From contig NC_086374.1 in assembly GCF_036588685.1 (NCBI RefSeq), positions 26,280,886 through 26,344,885 of the forward strand: a DNA stretch of 64,000 nt. The letters run 5' to 3'. This DNA comes from Mytilus trossulus (Eukaryota > Mollusca > Bivalvia > Mytilida > Mytilidae). Under the pieces are notes generated by a model, which had not been told where the DNA came from, made no database searches, and saw nothing but the letters and a program-made list of their open reading frames with translations. Positions 23,501-32,953 of this stretch are shown here, one piece after another; the stretch's first letter is position 1; the number at the start of each line of letters is the position of its first letter. A program made the translations under genes and the position numbers.

Positions 23501-26500
23501 GTCTCAGCATGCACATCGAAGCTATCTTAGGAATATCTTAGCTAGGACGTCCTAACTGATGTCCTAAGTATTAGCGCAAAAGAAAATACAAACCGAATAT
23601 GAAAAAAATAAAAAAATATGATATCATATTTTATCAATAATTTTATTTCAAAAATATAATAAAAAGTATGGGTCACCGTGCTATTTTTCAAGCAATGAGT
23701 CGTTGAGAAATAAATTGTTATAAGAAAGGTTTCATAATATGTTTTAAGAAAATAAAAAGAAAACATGGTGTCACCGAACTTGTTTTCTTGCTACAAGTGA
23801 AAATAAAAAAATTCCCTATTAGACCAGTATAAATTTTGTACTAAAAGAGTTATCTCCCCTTAAATGGCTCATTTGAAAAAAATGATTTGAAAACCAGAAA
23901 AAATGATATTTGTTAAAATATTTTGAATAATACTATTAATTAATAAGTTTTCTTCAAATAGAAAAAAACAGTCTAGCTATTGAATTGCAATTATGTTTCT
24001 TAATTTGCAGATTTAGGCAAATAACTAGACCGATTTTGTACTGTGATTGTACAATCCAAGATGGCGGTATACCATCAATCTACCTTAAACTGTATGAAAC
24101 AATACGACACAAAAATAAAAGAATAACAAACTAACTGTAAACAAGATAGATAATACGTAAAATTCATAACATGTTTTTGAGTGAGTTGAATTCGAAGTGT
24201 CACATTTTTATTCTTCAACAGTGCAAATGCAAATCTCGTGCATTATTCATATCATTACGGAGAAATTCAACTATGTTTACTACTGCTTTAAAAATAATAC
24301 GCGTGAAAATGAACAAAAGACGAAATTCTAATGTATCCTAAAGTTAAGACCATCCTAAGACCATCTTAAGACACCTAAATTGGTATCCTAAAGTTAGGAC
24401 AATTCATAGGATTTTCCTAAGTTGCGACATGTTCGATAAACCCATTTAGGACTAAGATGTGTCCTAAGTTGGTCTTAGGACACGTCCTAATCCTAAGAGA
24501 GCTTCGATAAACAGGCCCATGATGTCTGAATGTCACATTGGCATTGGTATCTTCCGCCTTTTCTGATTGATTTCGTAATTATTTTGTAAGCTGCCATTTG
24601 ACAATAAATCAATTTGGATCCATTTACATCTTGCAGAATGAATATATATTGCTGGGTGTATACTATTAATTTAAAGTTAATCAGGTTTTTGTCATGTTAT
24701 TCTTGTTATTTGTGGACACTAAATCTGTACTAGACTCAACGAGGAGATAGATCGACTACTAAATGATTTGTTGTTACCTGCTGAAACGCACAGTGGCAAT
24801 TAAAATCGAAGTTACACACGGGTTCCCGAATATCCGTTATAGGTATACACGATGTGAATGGTCATTCAATTTAGTACAATATGCATTAAATTAATAATTT
24901 ATAATACTATTGATAATTAAGTCTCGCAATCAAAATAATACATTCCCGATTTGTATGAAAAGAAAGACAACTCTGATTTTCTTTGTGTCACTTGGGCATA
25001 TCGTATGAATTTTAATCAGGGTTTCTAAAGATTGAACAATTAATAAACGATACATGTACCTCACGAATGGCACTAATTATTCATTTGATTACAAGTATGA
25101 CTGTTTATATATATATACAACATTCCGTTATGTAAACTCAGCTACAGTAGTGTATAAAGCAAATCAGGGAATAATAAATAAACGTGATTCCAGGCTGCAA
25201 GCCATAGTAATGTTTATGCATTTGCATTTGTAAACGAGAAAGAAAAATAATAAAAAAAATAAATGTCTTTTTCATTATAACACTCACGTCGAACCGTAAC
25301 GCCAATATACTTGTAATGGCTAATGGTTGTGACCGTGTGCGATATTGAAAAGCCAAACCACATACTTAAAACGGTCGTTTTTCTGTTGAGAGTTGGTGAA
25401 GTTTGTGAAACCATGATTACCATCGATATCACGGATGGTTGATATAGAACAACTGTGGAATCTCTGTTAGGCGAAACAAATATACGTCGACGGATTCTTT
25501 TCTCTTTAAAATTTCTTGAGTCGTTTTCATATCATCCTCCGTTTGGACCCTGGCTATTGGTGTGGTTAGTGAAAGTCAGTCTTTGGTTCTCCATGGTGTG
25601 TTTTCATTATTCGCCATGGAGTTCTCACTCAGTTTGTCATCGATTTATGAGTTTGGATGTCTCTTTGGTATCTTCCGCATCTCTTTTTTCGTTTATCAGC
25701 ATTGAAATGATCAATAACGAAAATCAGCTCTTAAATTGTATTTTTCATATTTTTTTTCTCTTTTTTATTATTTCAGGAAATATTTGTTGATGTAAACACA
25801 AATTTTGACGGAAAAGTAACAATCCATGAATTTATGTCTGAAATGACCAAAAGAGACCCAAGAACAATAAGGCAAGTATCCTTTTAATTTTAGTTTCTTG
25901 TGTATAATTTCGAAGTTTAGTATGACGTCCATTATCACTAAACTAGTATATATATTTGTTTAGGGGCCAGCTGAAGGACTTCTCCAAATGCGGGAGTTTC
26001 TCTCGCTGCATTGAAGACCCAATTGATGATCATCGGCTGTTGTTTACTCTATGGTGGGTTGTTGTCTCTTTGACACATTCCCAATTTCCAATCTCAATTT
26101 TATTTTAAGAATTGAATTCTTCTTTTTGTAACTTCATTGTGGTGAAAAAGCGTTGACCGAAGTACATTTTATATGAATCGCGGAAGCGCTTCATTCTAAA
26201 AATGTGCGCACAGTCAACGCTTTTACTACCATATGAAGTTACAAAAAGAAGCCTTCAATACGTATAATTTCATTTGTTAGCTATGATCATGAAAACACAA
26301 TTTTTATAATTGTTTTGTTTAATTCACCCGTGCACTTTATTGTGGGACCACGTGTTATCATGAATGAAAAGTTTTACTGACTAATGCAATTGCTTAAGGG
26401 ATAACATGTGATGTGCAGTTAGCCAATCAGAATAAAGTATCATAATGAAACATACATCTAATGTAATTATTAGCATCTAAACGTGCACGTTACTGCTTGA

Positions 26501-27088
26501 CCATTCATAATTTTGACATTGACGAATTTTTATAAATAATATACTCGTAGGACATATCACATATAGATATGAGTCACTAAAATACAAAAGCAAATCTTCA
26601 AAATATAAATGGTTTACTTATTATTTACGAATAAAAAGGTAAAGTTTTTTTTTTTATCAAATTTTTTGCTTTAAGTTGCATCACTTTTGACATCAACTAT
26701 GGTTACATAAAATGTATACAACACAATGTCCATGCATAATGTATGACACACTGACAGAAACTATCTTTTATTTAAAACCATATGTCGTTTCTGGATTGTT
26801 GTACATCTGGACTGTCTCGTTTAAACATGACCAAAATTCTATCTTATTTAGATCTGCATTTCTCTTTTCAGTGATGCAGAACTTTTGGAAACCTTCCGGA
26901 AGTTTGACGCCAATAAAGATGGATACATAACAAAGGACGAGCTCGAAAAAACACTGGACGGAAGTAAGATTCGATGGACCGATTTTTTATTGAAAGATAT
27001 TATAAAAAAGACAGATTTTGATGGTGATGGCAAAATATCATGGGATGAATTTAGAAAATCTTGTCAGTATAAACAGATCATAGTGTGA
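20116..27088 (+). CDS. Calmodulin-like protein with four EF-hands and charged N-terminal extension (whole gene)
   Basis: Join of 20116-20520, 25777-25871 and 26872-27088 gives 238 residues. Residues 1-85 are a Lys/Glu-rich, probably disordered extension with two EEKQxAKNM repeats. Then come four EF-hands. Loop 1 (106-117, DTEKVGYLTIQK) is degenerate: Val at 5, Lys at 12. Loop 2 (142-153, NTNFDGKVTIHE) has Asn at 1 but Asp5, Gly6 and Glu12. Loops 3 (179-190, DANKDGYITKDE) and 4 (215-226, DFDGDGKISWDE) are canonical. The protein should bind Ca2+ mainly through its C-terminal pair, acting as sensor or buffer in the cytosol; there is no signal peptide from this start. The upstream in-frame ATG (20071) would add MQRFTFQLSIGGSRI. 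Intron 2 uses a GC donor. No clear polyadenylation hexamer follows closely. Partners are unknown. Confidence 0.88.
20521..20624 (+). repeat. Triplicated splice-donor segment
   Basis: The motif GCTGTAAGTA occurs three times, with GT at 20521, 20561 and 20615. Each is followed by a similar T-rich stretch and 'taacaa' or 'ctaacaact'. It looks like a degenerate local tandem duplication of the exon 1 boundary. Use of the second or third donor would bring in a stop codon (GTA AGT ATA TAA). Confidence 0.7.
22191..22246. repeat. 28-bp direct duplication
   Basis: Two adjacent copies of TGTGCATCTTGACGGCAATT plus AATCAGGG, with two differences. The neighbourhood (22000-22480) is richer in G and C than its surroundings, but I see no coherent gene in it. 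Confidence 0.75.
23413..24518. mobile_element. Non-autonomous DNA transposon, Harbinger-like ends
   Basis: Terminal inverted repeats start GGGCCTGTTTATCGAA (23413) and end TTCGATAAACAGGCCC (24518), flanked on both sides by ATG, a 3-bp target duplication. Both ends carry many copies of TCCTAAG/CTTAGGA in both orientations within about 180 bp, like clustered transposase-binding sites. The middle has no transposase ORF. A 3-bp duplication and a GGGCC tip suggest the PIF/Harbinger group; that is an inference. Confidence 0.8.
25480..25695 (+). repeat. Dispersed repeat family E
   Basis: Ends in 'gatttatgagtttggatgtc', then 'tctttggtatcttccgc'. The same tail closes the copies at 43930-44168 and 41280-41430, with a weaker match at 32000-32160. 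It lies just before the acceptor of EF-hand exon 2. Confidence 0.65.
25777..25871 (+). CDS. Exon 2 of EF-hand gene
   Basis: 95 bp, acceptor TTTCAG|. It encodes EIFVDVNTNFDGKVTIHEF and then MSEMTKRDPRTI plus two bases. It ends at ATAAG|GCAAGT, a GC donor with otherwise perfect consensus. AG joined to T of exon 3 gives Ser and continues the EF-hand linker without interruption. Confidence 0.88.
25885..26105 (+). repeat. Dispersed repeat family A
   Basis: Contains 'tagtttcttgtgtataattt', 'ggggccagctgaaggac', 'cattgaagacccaatt' and 'ctctatggtgggttgttgtc'. It closely matches 5430-5640 and starts 13 bp after the GC donor. Confidence 0.8.
26106..26470 (+). repeat. Left arm of a 365-bp inverted repeat around EF-hand exon 3
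   Basis: Reverse-complementary to 27339-27704 over its full length, with moderate divergence. Its outer 150 bp (26110-26260) are themselves a hairpin (AAAAAGCGTTGACCGAAGTA ... GTCAACGCTTTT). The inner 215 bp include 'gctatgatcatgaaaacac', 'gcactttattgtgggacc' and 'gccaatcagaataa'. Confidence 0.85.
26872..27088 (+). CDS. Exon 3 of EF-hand gene (terminal coding exon)
   Basis: Acceptor TCTCTTTTCAG|. It encodes EF-hands 3 and 4, both canonical, ending KQIIV and TGA. It lies in the 868-bp spacer between two inverted repeat arms (26106-26470 and 27339-27704). Confidence 0.9.
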
Positions 27089-27338
27089 ACAGGACGGAAT
27101 TTTAATTGATGTAATCTAAAGGAATCAAAATGATACTTTGTTCGGAATCAAGTATATATAATGTATAGACGAAAGGTACTCACCAACGTTCCTTAAAGTC
27201 ATTTATATAATGTATTTATCAATTTAGGACAATTCCATAATGGAAGTTTGCATCTTTCATGAATGTTATCCGTATCAAAAAAGTATTCATGCTTTTTTTT
27301 CCTATATTTTTTCTGTCTCATTAGGACATTAATAACAT
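27089..27338 (+). other. 3' UTR region of EF-hand gene
   Basis: AT-rich, with no canonical AATAAA within 250 bp. The first AATAAA downstream is at about 27469, inside the right inverted arm, so the mRNA may end within the repeat. Confidence 0.35.
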
Positions 27339-27704
27339 ATAATTACATTAGATGTATGTTTCATTATAATACGTTATTCTGATTGGCTAACAGCACATCA
27401 CATGTTGTTCCGTAAAACAGTTGCATGAGACAATAACATTTATCATGCATGATGACACGAGGTCCCACAATAAAGTGCACAGGTGAATTAAATAAAACTG
27501 GATACAAATCGTGTTTTCATGATCATAGCTAAAAAAATGTAATTATAAGTATTGAATGCTTCTTTTTGTAACTTTATAGGGTTGTAAAAGCGTTGACCTT
27601 GCGTACATTTTTAGAATGAAGCGCTTCCGCGCTTCATACAAAATGTACTTCGGTCAACGCTTTTACACCCCAATAAATTTACAAAAAGAAGCATTCAATT
27701 CTTA
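27339..27704 (-). repeat. Right arm of the 365-bp inverted repeat
   Basis: Mirror of 26106-26470. It has the same internal hairpin at its outer end (27550-27700, AAAAGCGTTGACCTTGCGTA ... GGTCAACGCTTTT) around a GCGCTTCCGCGCTTC centre. Confidence 0.85.
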
Positions 27705-27809
27705 AATATTAATTTGCTTCAAATAAGAAGAGTGTATTGCAAAAACATACGTCACTTATGGTATGACATGTGGTTATATGAGTTATTATACATAGTGTGA
27801 AAAAAAATT

Positions 27810-28300
27810 CGCAAAAATACTAAACTCCGATGAAAATTCAAACGGAAAGTTTCTTATCAAATGGCAAAATCAAATGATAAAACACATCAAACGAATGAAC
27901 AAGTGTAATATTCCTGACTTGGAACAGGCATTTTTAAATATAGAAAATGATGATAGAGTACAAGGCAAACTTCCACACAGTTTATCACTTCACGAAATAA
28001 AAGATACAGGATGTTGACCGGTCTGGAGAACATAAACAAAATCAAATTCTGCAACAACAACAAATATCCAACAGAATATCGATGAGAAAGCAAATAAAAT
28101 AAAATGAGAATATCACATAAATTTGGTGTGTCCGAAGCAATTAAATAAAACATAAAATGGGGCAGTCGGGCTTGTAAATAGATCCCTTTGCTGTATATAA
28201 CGATGACATTCTGTATAAAATGACAATCTCTAAGTCCAGTCTTGTTAAGGAACCAGTAAAAAGCAACACTAATCATTGAAAAAAGCTTAACGCATCATAA
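27810..28300 (+). repeat. Dispersed repeat family D, copy 1
   Basis: 'aaaaatactaaactccgatg', 'ggcaaaatcaaatgataaaa' and 'cctgacttggaacaggcatt' define the family head. The tail (28100-28260) adds 'ccgaagcaattaaataaaac' and 'ggggcagtcgggcttgtaaa'. A 129-codon minus-strand ORF here is an artefact of this repeat. Confidence 0.65.
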
Positions 28301-28509
28301 ATCACCAGAACAATACTTTTAAGTCACTAGCAGGGTTGTTATATTGAAGGACGTAATTTAAACACCGACTTTACCTATAACTGATTCTTATTTACTTCTA
28401 CATACGTTACTTACGAGTAAATGGAATAATTGACCAATTGTTATATAACGTAAAGCATGTACTTATCAATCAATCAAGCATTGTACTATCTTCTCGTTTT
28501 TTCTTATGT

Positions 28510-28790
28510 AAAAAGTAACACAACAAAAATACCGAACTTCGAGGAAAATTCTCAACGGAAAGTCCTTTTAAGTAAACGGCAAAATCAAAAGCTCAAACAA
28601 ATCAAACGAACGGACAACAACTTTCATATTGCTGAATTGGTACAGGCTATTTCTAATGTATATATAATGGTAAATTAAAAAAAAACACGTTTTATAGCTA
28701 TCTAATCTTCTCACTTGTATGACAGTCGCATATAAATCCATTATATTGACAAATACATGTGAACAAACCAACAGACATTATAGGTAAACA
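28510..28790 (+). repeat. Dispersed repeat family D, copy 2
   Basis: 'aaaaataccgaacttcgagg', 'cggaaagtccttttaagt', 'ggcaaaatcaaaagctc' and 'gaattggtacaggctatttc', ending near 'gacagtcgcatataaatcc'. Confidence 0.7.
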
Positions 28791-28879
28791 TGCCTAAGAT
28801 AGGGGTACAACAGTCATCATTTTTTTATATTCAATATCCAGTGGAAGCAGAATGTATTTTAGAATTGAAAGCTATCTTG

Positions 28880-29165
28880 TAAATATTAAGTTGCAAAAGC
28901 GTTGACACCCAGTACATTTTGTATGAAGGATCATGCATGGTGGAAGGGTCTCCGACTAAAAATGTACACATCTTAGGAAAACTCATCATCAATACCCTGA
29001 TTGAAATTTTGTACGCCATACGTCCGTTTTGTCTAACTAGATACTCATTATAGCGGGGAAGGGCGATGCGTTTCAGACTGAAAATGTGAGCACGTTGGCA
29101 CATCATAAATACCAGGATTGAAATTCTGTACACCAGACGCATGTTTCGTCTAAAATAACCCCCCA
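28880..29165 (-). repeat. Composite of hairpin-head fragment and family C fragments
   Basis: 28890-28980 resembles the head of the inverted arms (TTGCAAAAGCGTTGACACCC, then GTACATTTTGTATGAA). It is followed by two family C pieces on the minus strand (near 28985-29040 and 29100-29165), each reading back 'catcat(c)aatacc', 'gaaattttgtacgccatacg' or a similar variant. Confidence 0.55.
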
Positions 29166-29635
29166 TTAGTGACGCTTGATTTTTTTTTATAATTTTAACG
29201 CTTAACAACACAAAGTTTTCGAAAAGAAACCCTGAACTCACACAACTACCTTTTATATACTTTATACATAAAATTACCAGTCCAATCCAACCTTTCGTTT
29301 GCTTTTCTTCTATACATTAATTTAATGCTCTCACGGATGGCACATGTTTCATTTATGTTGCATTTCAACTGTTTCGGTTCTTATACATGAATGGCTTTCA
29401 AATATTCAGCTTTGAGCGTTCCAGATGAAGGTTATACAGAAAAGCTCTCCGGACGCATACAATTTATAATGTTTTGTATCAATATTTTATGCGAAAATAA
29501 CATTTTACCTCTGGAATCAATATTATAGAATCATACAAAACTTTTACTGAAAGTCGCGTAAATGTTTTCGTTTAATGTGTGACTATGATAGCTACTGATA
29601 TAGTATTATAATTCGTCATTAACATGATATATGTC

Positions 29636-30438
29636 TTTACAGCTTTTACATAAATGCTAGCAAGACAAATCTTTGTTTGGCTTGCTTGCTTTGCTTGTAT
29701 CAACGTTTGCTCAAGCATGGCAATTAAGATAGGCGGTGTTTCAGCTTGTATACATCATATTTAAATTTTATTGGGCGTTATGTTTGAGGTTAAGGACACT
29801 ACATTTTAAAACATCACAGGATGACAAATATAAAGCGCAATTGTAGAAATGGAAGCCAAAAAATTGTAATTTTGTCTCTCGAAGATATGCATTTTCATCA
29901 TTCAACTTGAAAGACTGTCGAAAATAGCTATTCGAACACACCTACTCTGATTTTGTGATTCATTACATAGGTATTTCATTTGACCTATTATATTCTATTC
30001 AGATTCTATCATTTTTATAAAACAAAGCTTCAGGTTTACTTTATAACATAAAAAATCACAGTACTAAAAGATGAAATATATGGGTCAAATGAAATACCTA
30101 TGTAATAAATCATATAAGTAGTAATGAGTAGGTGTGTTCAAATAGCTATTTTGTTTTACTAAAAGTACTTGACGTGTCGACAGTCTTTTAAGTTGAATAA
30201 TGAAAATGCATTTTTTTGGCTTCCATTTCTAAAATTGCGCTTTATATTTGTCATCCTGTGATGTTTTAAAATTTAGTGTCCTAATCTCAACTATAACGTC
30301 CAATAAAATTTATATATGATGTATACAAGCTGAAGCCCCGCCTATCTTAATTTCCATGCTTGAGCAAACATTGATACAAGCAAAGCACGCAAGCCAAACA
30401 AAGATTTGTCTTGCTAGCATTAATGTAAAAGCTGTAAA
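29636..30438. repeat. 800-bp imperfect palindrome (foldback element)
   Basis: The left arm 29636-29988 and right arm 30079-30438 are reverse complements over nearly their full length. For example TTTACAGCTTTTACATAAAT pairs with the AATGTAAAAGCTGTAAA end, and GGTATTTCATTTGACC with GGTCAAATGAAATACC. About 90 bp separate them. There is no ORF. It is a foldback or long-TIR element; transcribed, it would form a hairpin of about 350 bp. Confidence 0.9.
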
Positions 30439-30784
30439 TAATACTTAAAATCATAAACACGACAGAATTCAAGTACCAAATAAACACTGCCGTATTTTTA
30501 TTGCTGACTGTTTTTATCTAGGTGTTTTGCTAATCAATTTGTTGACAATGAAAAATGTAAAACAGGAAGTAATGATTTTATTTTGTGATGAGGAAACAGG
30601 GTTTGTACAAGTTTGGGGTTGTCAATACATTCTTTAAATTGAGTGAGTATAACATATAAATTTTGAAAATGCAAATGAACCACATGGGGTATTGGGTTAT
30701 TAATTATAAGGATCTACTAAACAAATGCTGTAGACATATTATATTAAGTTAATATTAAGCAACAATCTAGATTTTATGCCAAAC

Positions 30785-31205
30785 CTACTATTTATGTCCC
30801 ACCAACGATAGAAGAGTTATGTTTTCTGGTCTGCGTGTCCGTTCGTCCGTTTGTCCTGCTCAATACTAGAGTTTTTGGTCAAGGTTGTGATGAATTTTAA
30901 GACCAATCAACTTGAAACTTAGCACACATGATCCCATGATATGATCTTTCTAATTCTAATACCAAATTAAAGGTTTGACCCAAATTGCACGGTCCACTGA
31001 ACATATGATAGTGCAAAATTCAGGTAAACGTTGTTGGTCAAGGTAGTTTTTGATGAAGTTAACGTACAATCAACTTGAAACTTATTACACATGTTTCCAG
31101 GGATAAGATCTTTTGATATTAATGCCAAATTAAAGTTTTGACCCCCAATTTCACGGACCACCGAAATGCTTTTGCGAGTGGGACATCCGTGTACTATGGA
31201 CACAT
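30785..31205. repeat. Dispersed repeat with two internal units
   Basis: 'tttatgtcccaccaacgata', 'tccgttcgtccgtttgtcc', then two diverged copies of 'ttggtcaaggt..tgatgaa', 'caatcaacttgaaactta', 'gatcttt' and 'ccaaattaaa', ending 'gcgagtgggacatccgtgta'. The end mirrors the start (CCCAC / GTGGG). Confidence 0.6.
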
Positions 31206-31564
31206 TCATTGTTAATAGGAAAGTACATATAATTGCAACTATAACATACTAATACGGTAACTATTCTTAAAAACAATTACAAATTTTATATGCCAAGGTT
31301 GTTAAAACTTATTCTAAATTGTCTCCCATGCATTTCTCTTTTGTATGCTCATTCAATTGTCTCCATAAAAAGTTTCATGTATGAGTTGTAGCTCATATCT
31401 TGTAATACATTTCAATATTTTTTTATGCGAGCAACACTTCTATCATTGGTGTTGATGATTACATTGATATACATTTGAATTGTTCATAGATATCTAAGAT
31501 GTGTTTACTATTGAAATGCAACAGTAATATACCGGTGTTCAAACATCATTAATCGATTGAGAAA

Positions 31565-31790
31565 AAACAAATCCGGGGAAAAACACATCAGCTATAAGAA
31601 GAGAACAACAAAAATACAGAAACACCACTGAAGTGGAACAAAATAAATCGACAATGCAACATACATAGAAACAATCTATAAGATAACAACTACAATAAAC
31701 CTGACTTGGTACAGGAAATTCTTAAGGAAAATAGTTGGTTGAACCTGGTTTTGTGGCAAGCCTAACTTTGCGCTTTAAGAGGATGTTAGA
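31565..31790 (+). repeat. Dispersed repeat family D, diverged copy 3
   Basis: 'caacaaaaatacagaaac', 'cctgacttggtacaggaaat' and 'gaacctggttttgtggcaag'. Confidence 0.5.
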
Positions 31791-31999
31791 TAAAATTACA
31801 GATTTACATGACGGGAATACAGTACAAATAAATTAAAGACCACTCAGGACGGAGAAATACATAAATAAATAATGTAATATAACACTTCGACATGTTAACC
31901 ACAACGAATAACTGTAATTAATTTTTTCACGGTACTTGTCGATCCCAAATTCATGTATTTGGTTTTGATGTTATATTTGTTATTCTCGTAGGATTTTGT

Positions 32000-32160
32000 C
32001 TATGCTTGGTCCGTTTCTGAGTGTGTTACATTTTAGTGTTGTGTCGTTGTTCTCCTTTTTCATTTAATGGGTTTTCCTCAGTTTTAGTTTGTTACCCCGA
32101 TTTAGTTTTTTGTCCATAGATTTATGAGTTTTAAACAGCGGTATACTACTGTTGCCTTTA
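32000..32160 (+). repeat. Repeat fragment resembling family E
   Basis: 'gtgttacattttagtgttg', 'tctcctttttcatttaatgg' and 'agatttatgagttttaaaca', a mussel-type interspersed fragment. Confidence 0.45.
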
Positions 32161-32515
32161 TTTAGGACAGTACACTGAAAAATGTCGATCATTAGTTAGT
32201 TAGATACAGACACAGACATATCATATAGTTCATTTTAGTTTTTCTTCACATAACTCTGTATGAGCAGTTTCTGCTTAAAGAGTAGACTCCTGTATATGAA
32301 TTCCGTATAGTGTGAAATTGTAGGAGCAAAACGTACCATTTGAGATACTAGTACATTAATACCATACGACGGGACAGAGATTATGTAACTGTTGAGAAAT
32401 GGGATATCGATAATTTGTTAGTTAAAATCATCCCGCTTGTCATAGATTTTAGTCTGTAGTCGTCTATATATGTCAATATTGTGCAAAATGTAAAGGTAAT
32501 GAGCAGTCCTTGTGG

Positions 32516-32596
32516 CATCTTCGCTAGCCAAGGGTTACGATCCACTCTCTTCACAAGAGAGCGGGAGTGGATCGTAACCCTTGGCTAGCGAAGATG
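32516..32596. repeat. 81-bp hairpin with perfect 32-bp arms
   Basis: Left arm 32516-32547 and right arm 32565-32596 pair without a mismatch (starting CATCTTCGCTAGCCAAGGGT). The 17-base spacer contains a smaller hairpin, CTCTTCACAAGAG. The arms are much richer in G and C than their flanks. Confidence 0.95.
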
Positions 32597-32953
32597 TCCT
32601 TCTGGTTTAATTATATTCTTGATTTCTTGTTCACTGGGATATATGTGATGCAAGTACTGGATATAATATGGGTTATTCAGAGATAGGATATCGGCAAAGT
32701 TAAAAATTAAAGAATTTCGCAAGGTGCTTTTTCTTTTTGTCTTTTATAAGGTCCTGCATTAGAACAGAAAAAGAAATCGGCCAGTAGTTCCAATTGGAAT
32801 ACCGACTGTCTGTTGAAATATTAATCATCCACACTCATAAAATATACTGTCAATTAAAAAGTCGAGCTTTTAAAAAAAATCTTCTATGTATTTTCTGATA
32901 GAATCAGTGTGGTAATTCATACAATTTATTAGACTAATTATAACCCACATTTT

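Larger units (their letters stand above)
20625..25776 (+). other. Intron 1 of EF-hand gene
   Basis: AT-rich. It holds a 28-bp direct duplication at 22191-22246, a 1.1-kb inverted-repeat transposon at 23413-24518 and a family E repeat at 25480-25695. It ends at acceptor TTATTTCAG|. No other exon was found. Confidence 0.6.

Noticed and set aside
27887-28276. 129-codon minus-strand ORF, hydrophobic
   Set aside because: Lies within a dispersed repeat (family D); no start context, no domain, no splice partners.
28831-29241. 136-codon minus-strand ORF
   Set aside because: Built from concatenated fragments of family C and the hairpin-head repeat; internal self-similarity (two 'VRQNGRMAYKISI'-type segments) reflects repeat units.
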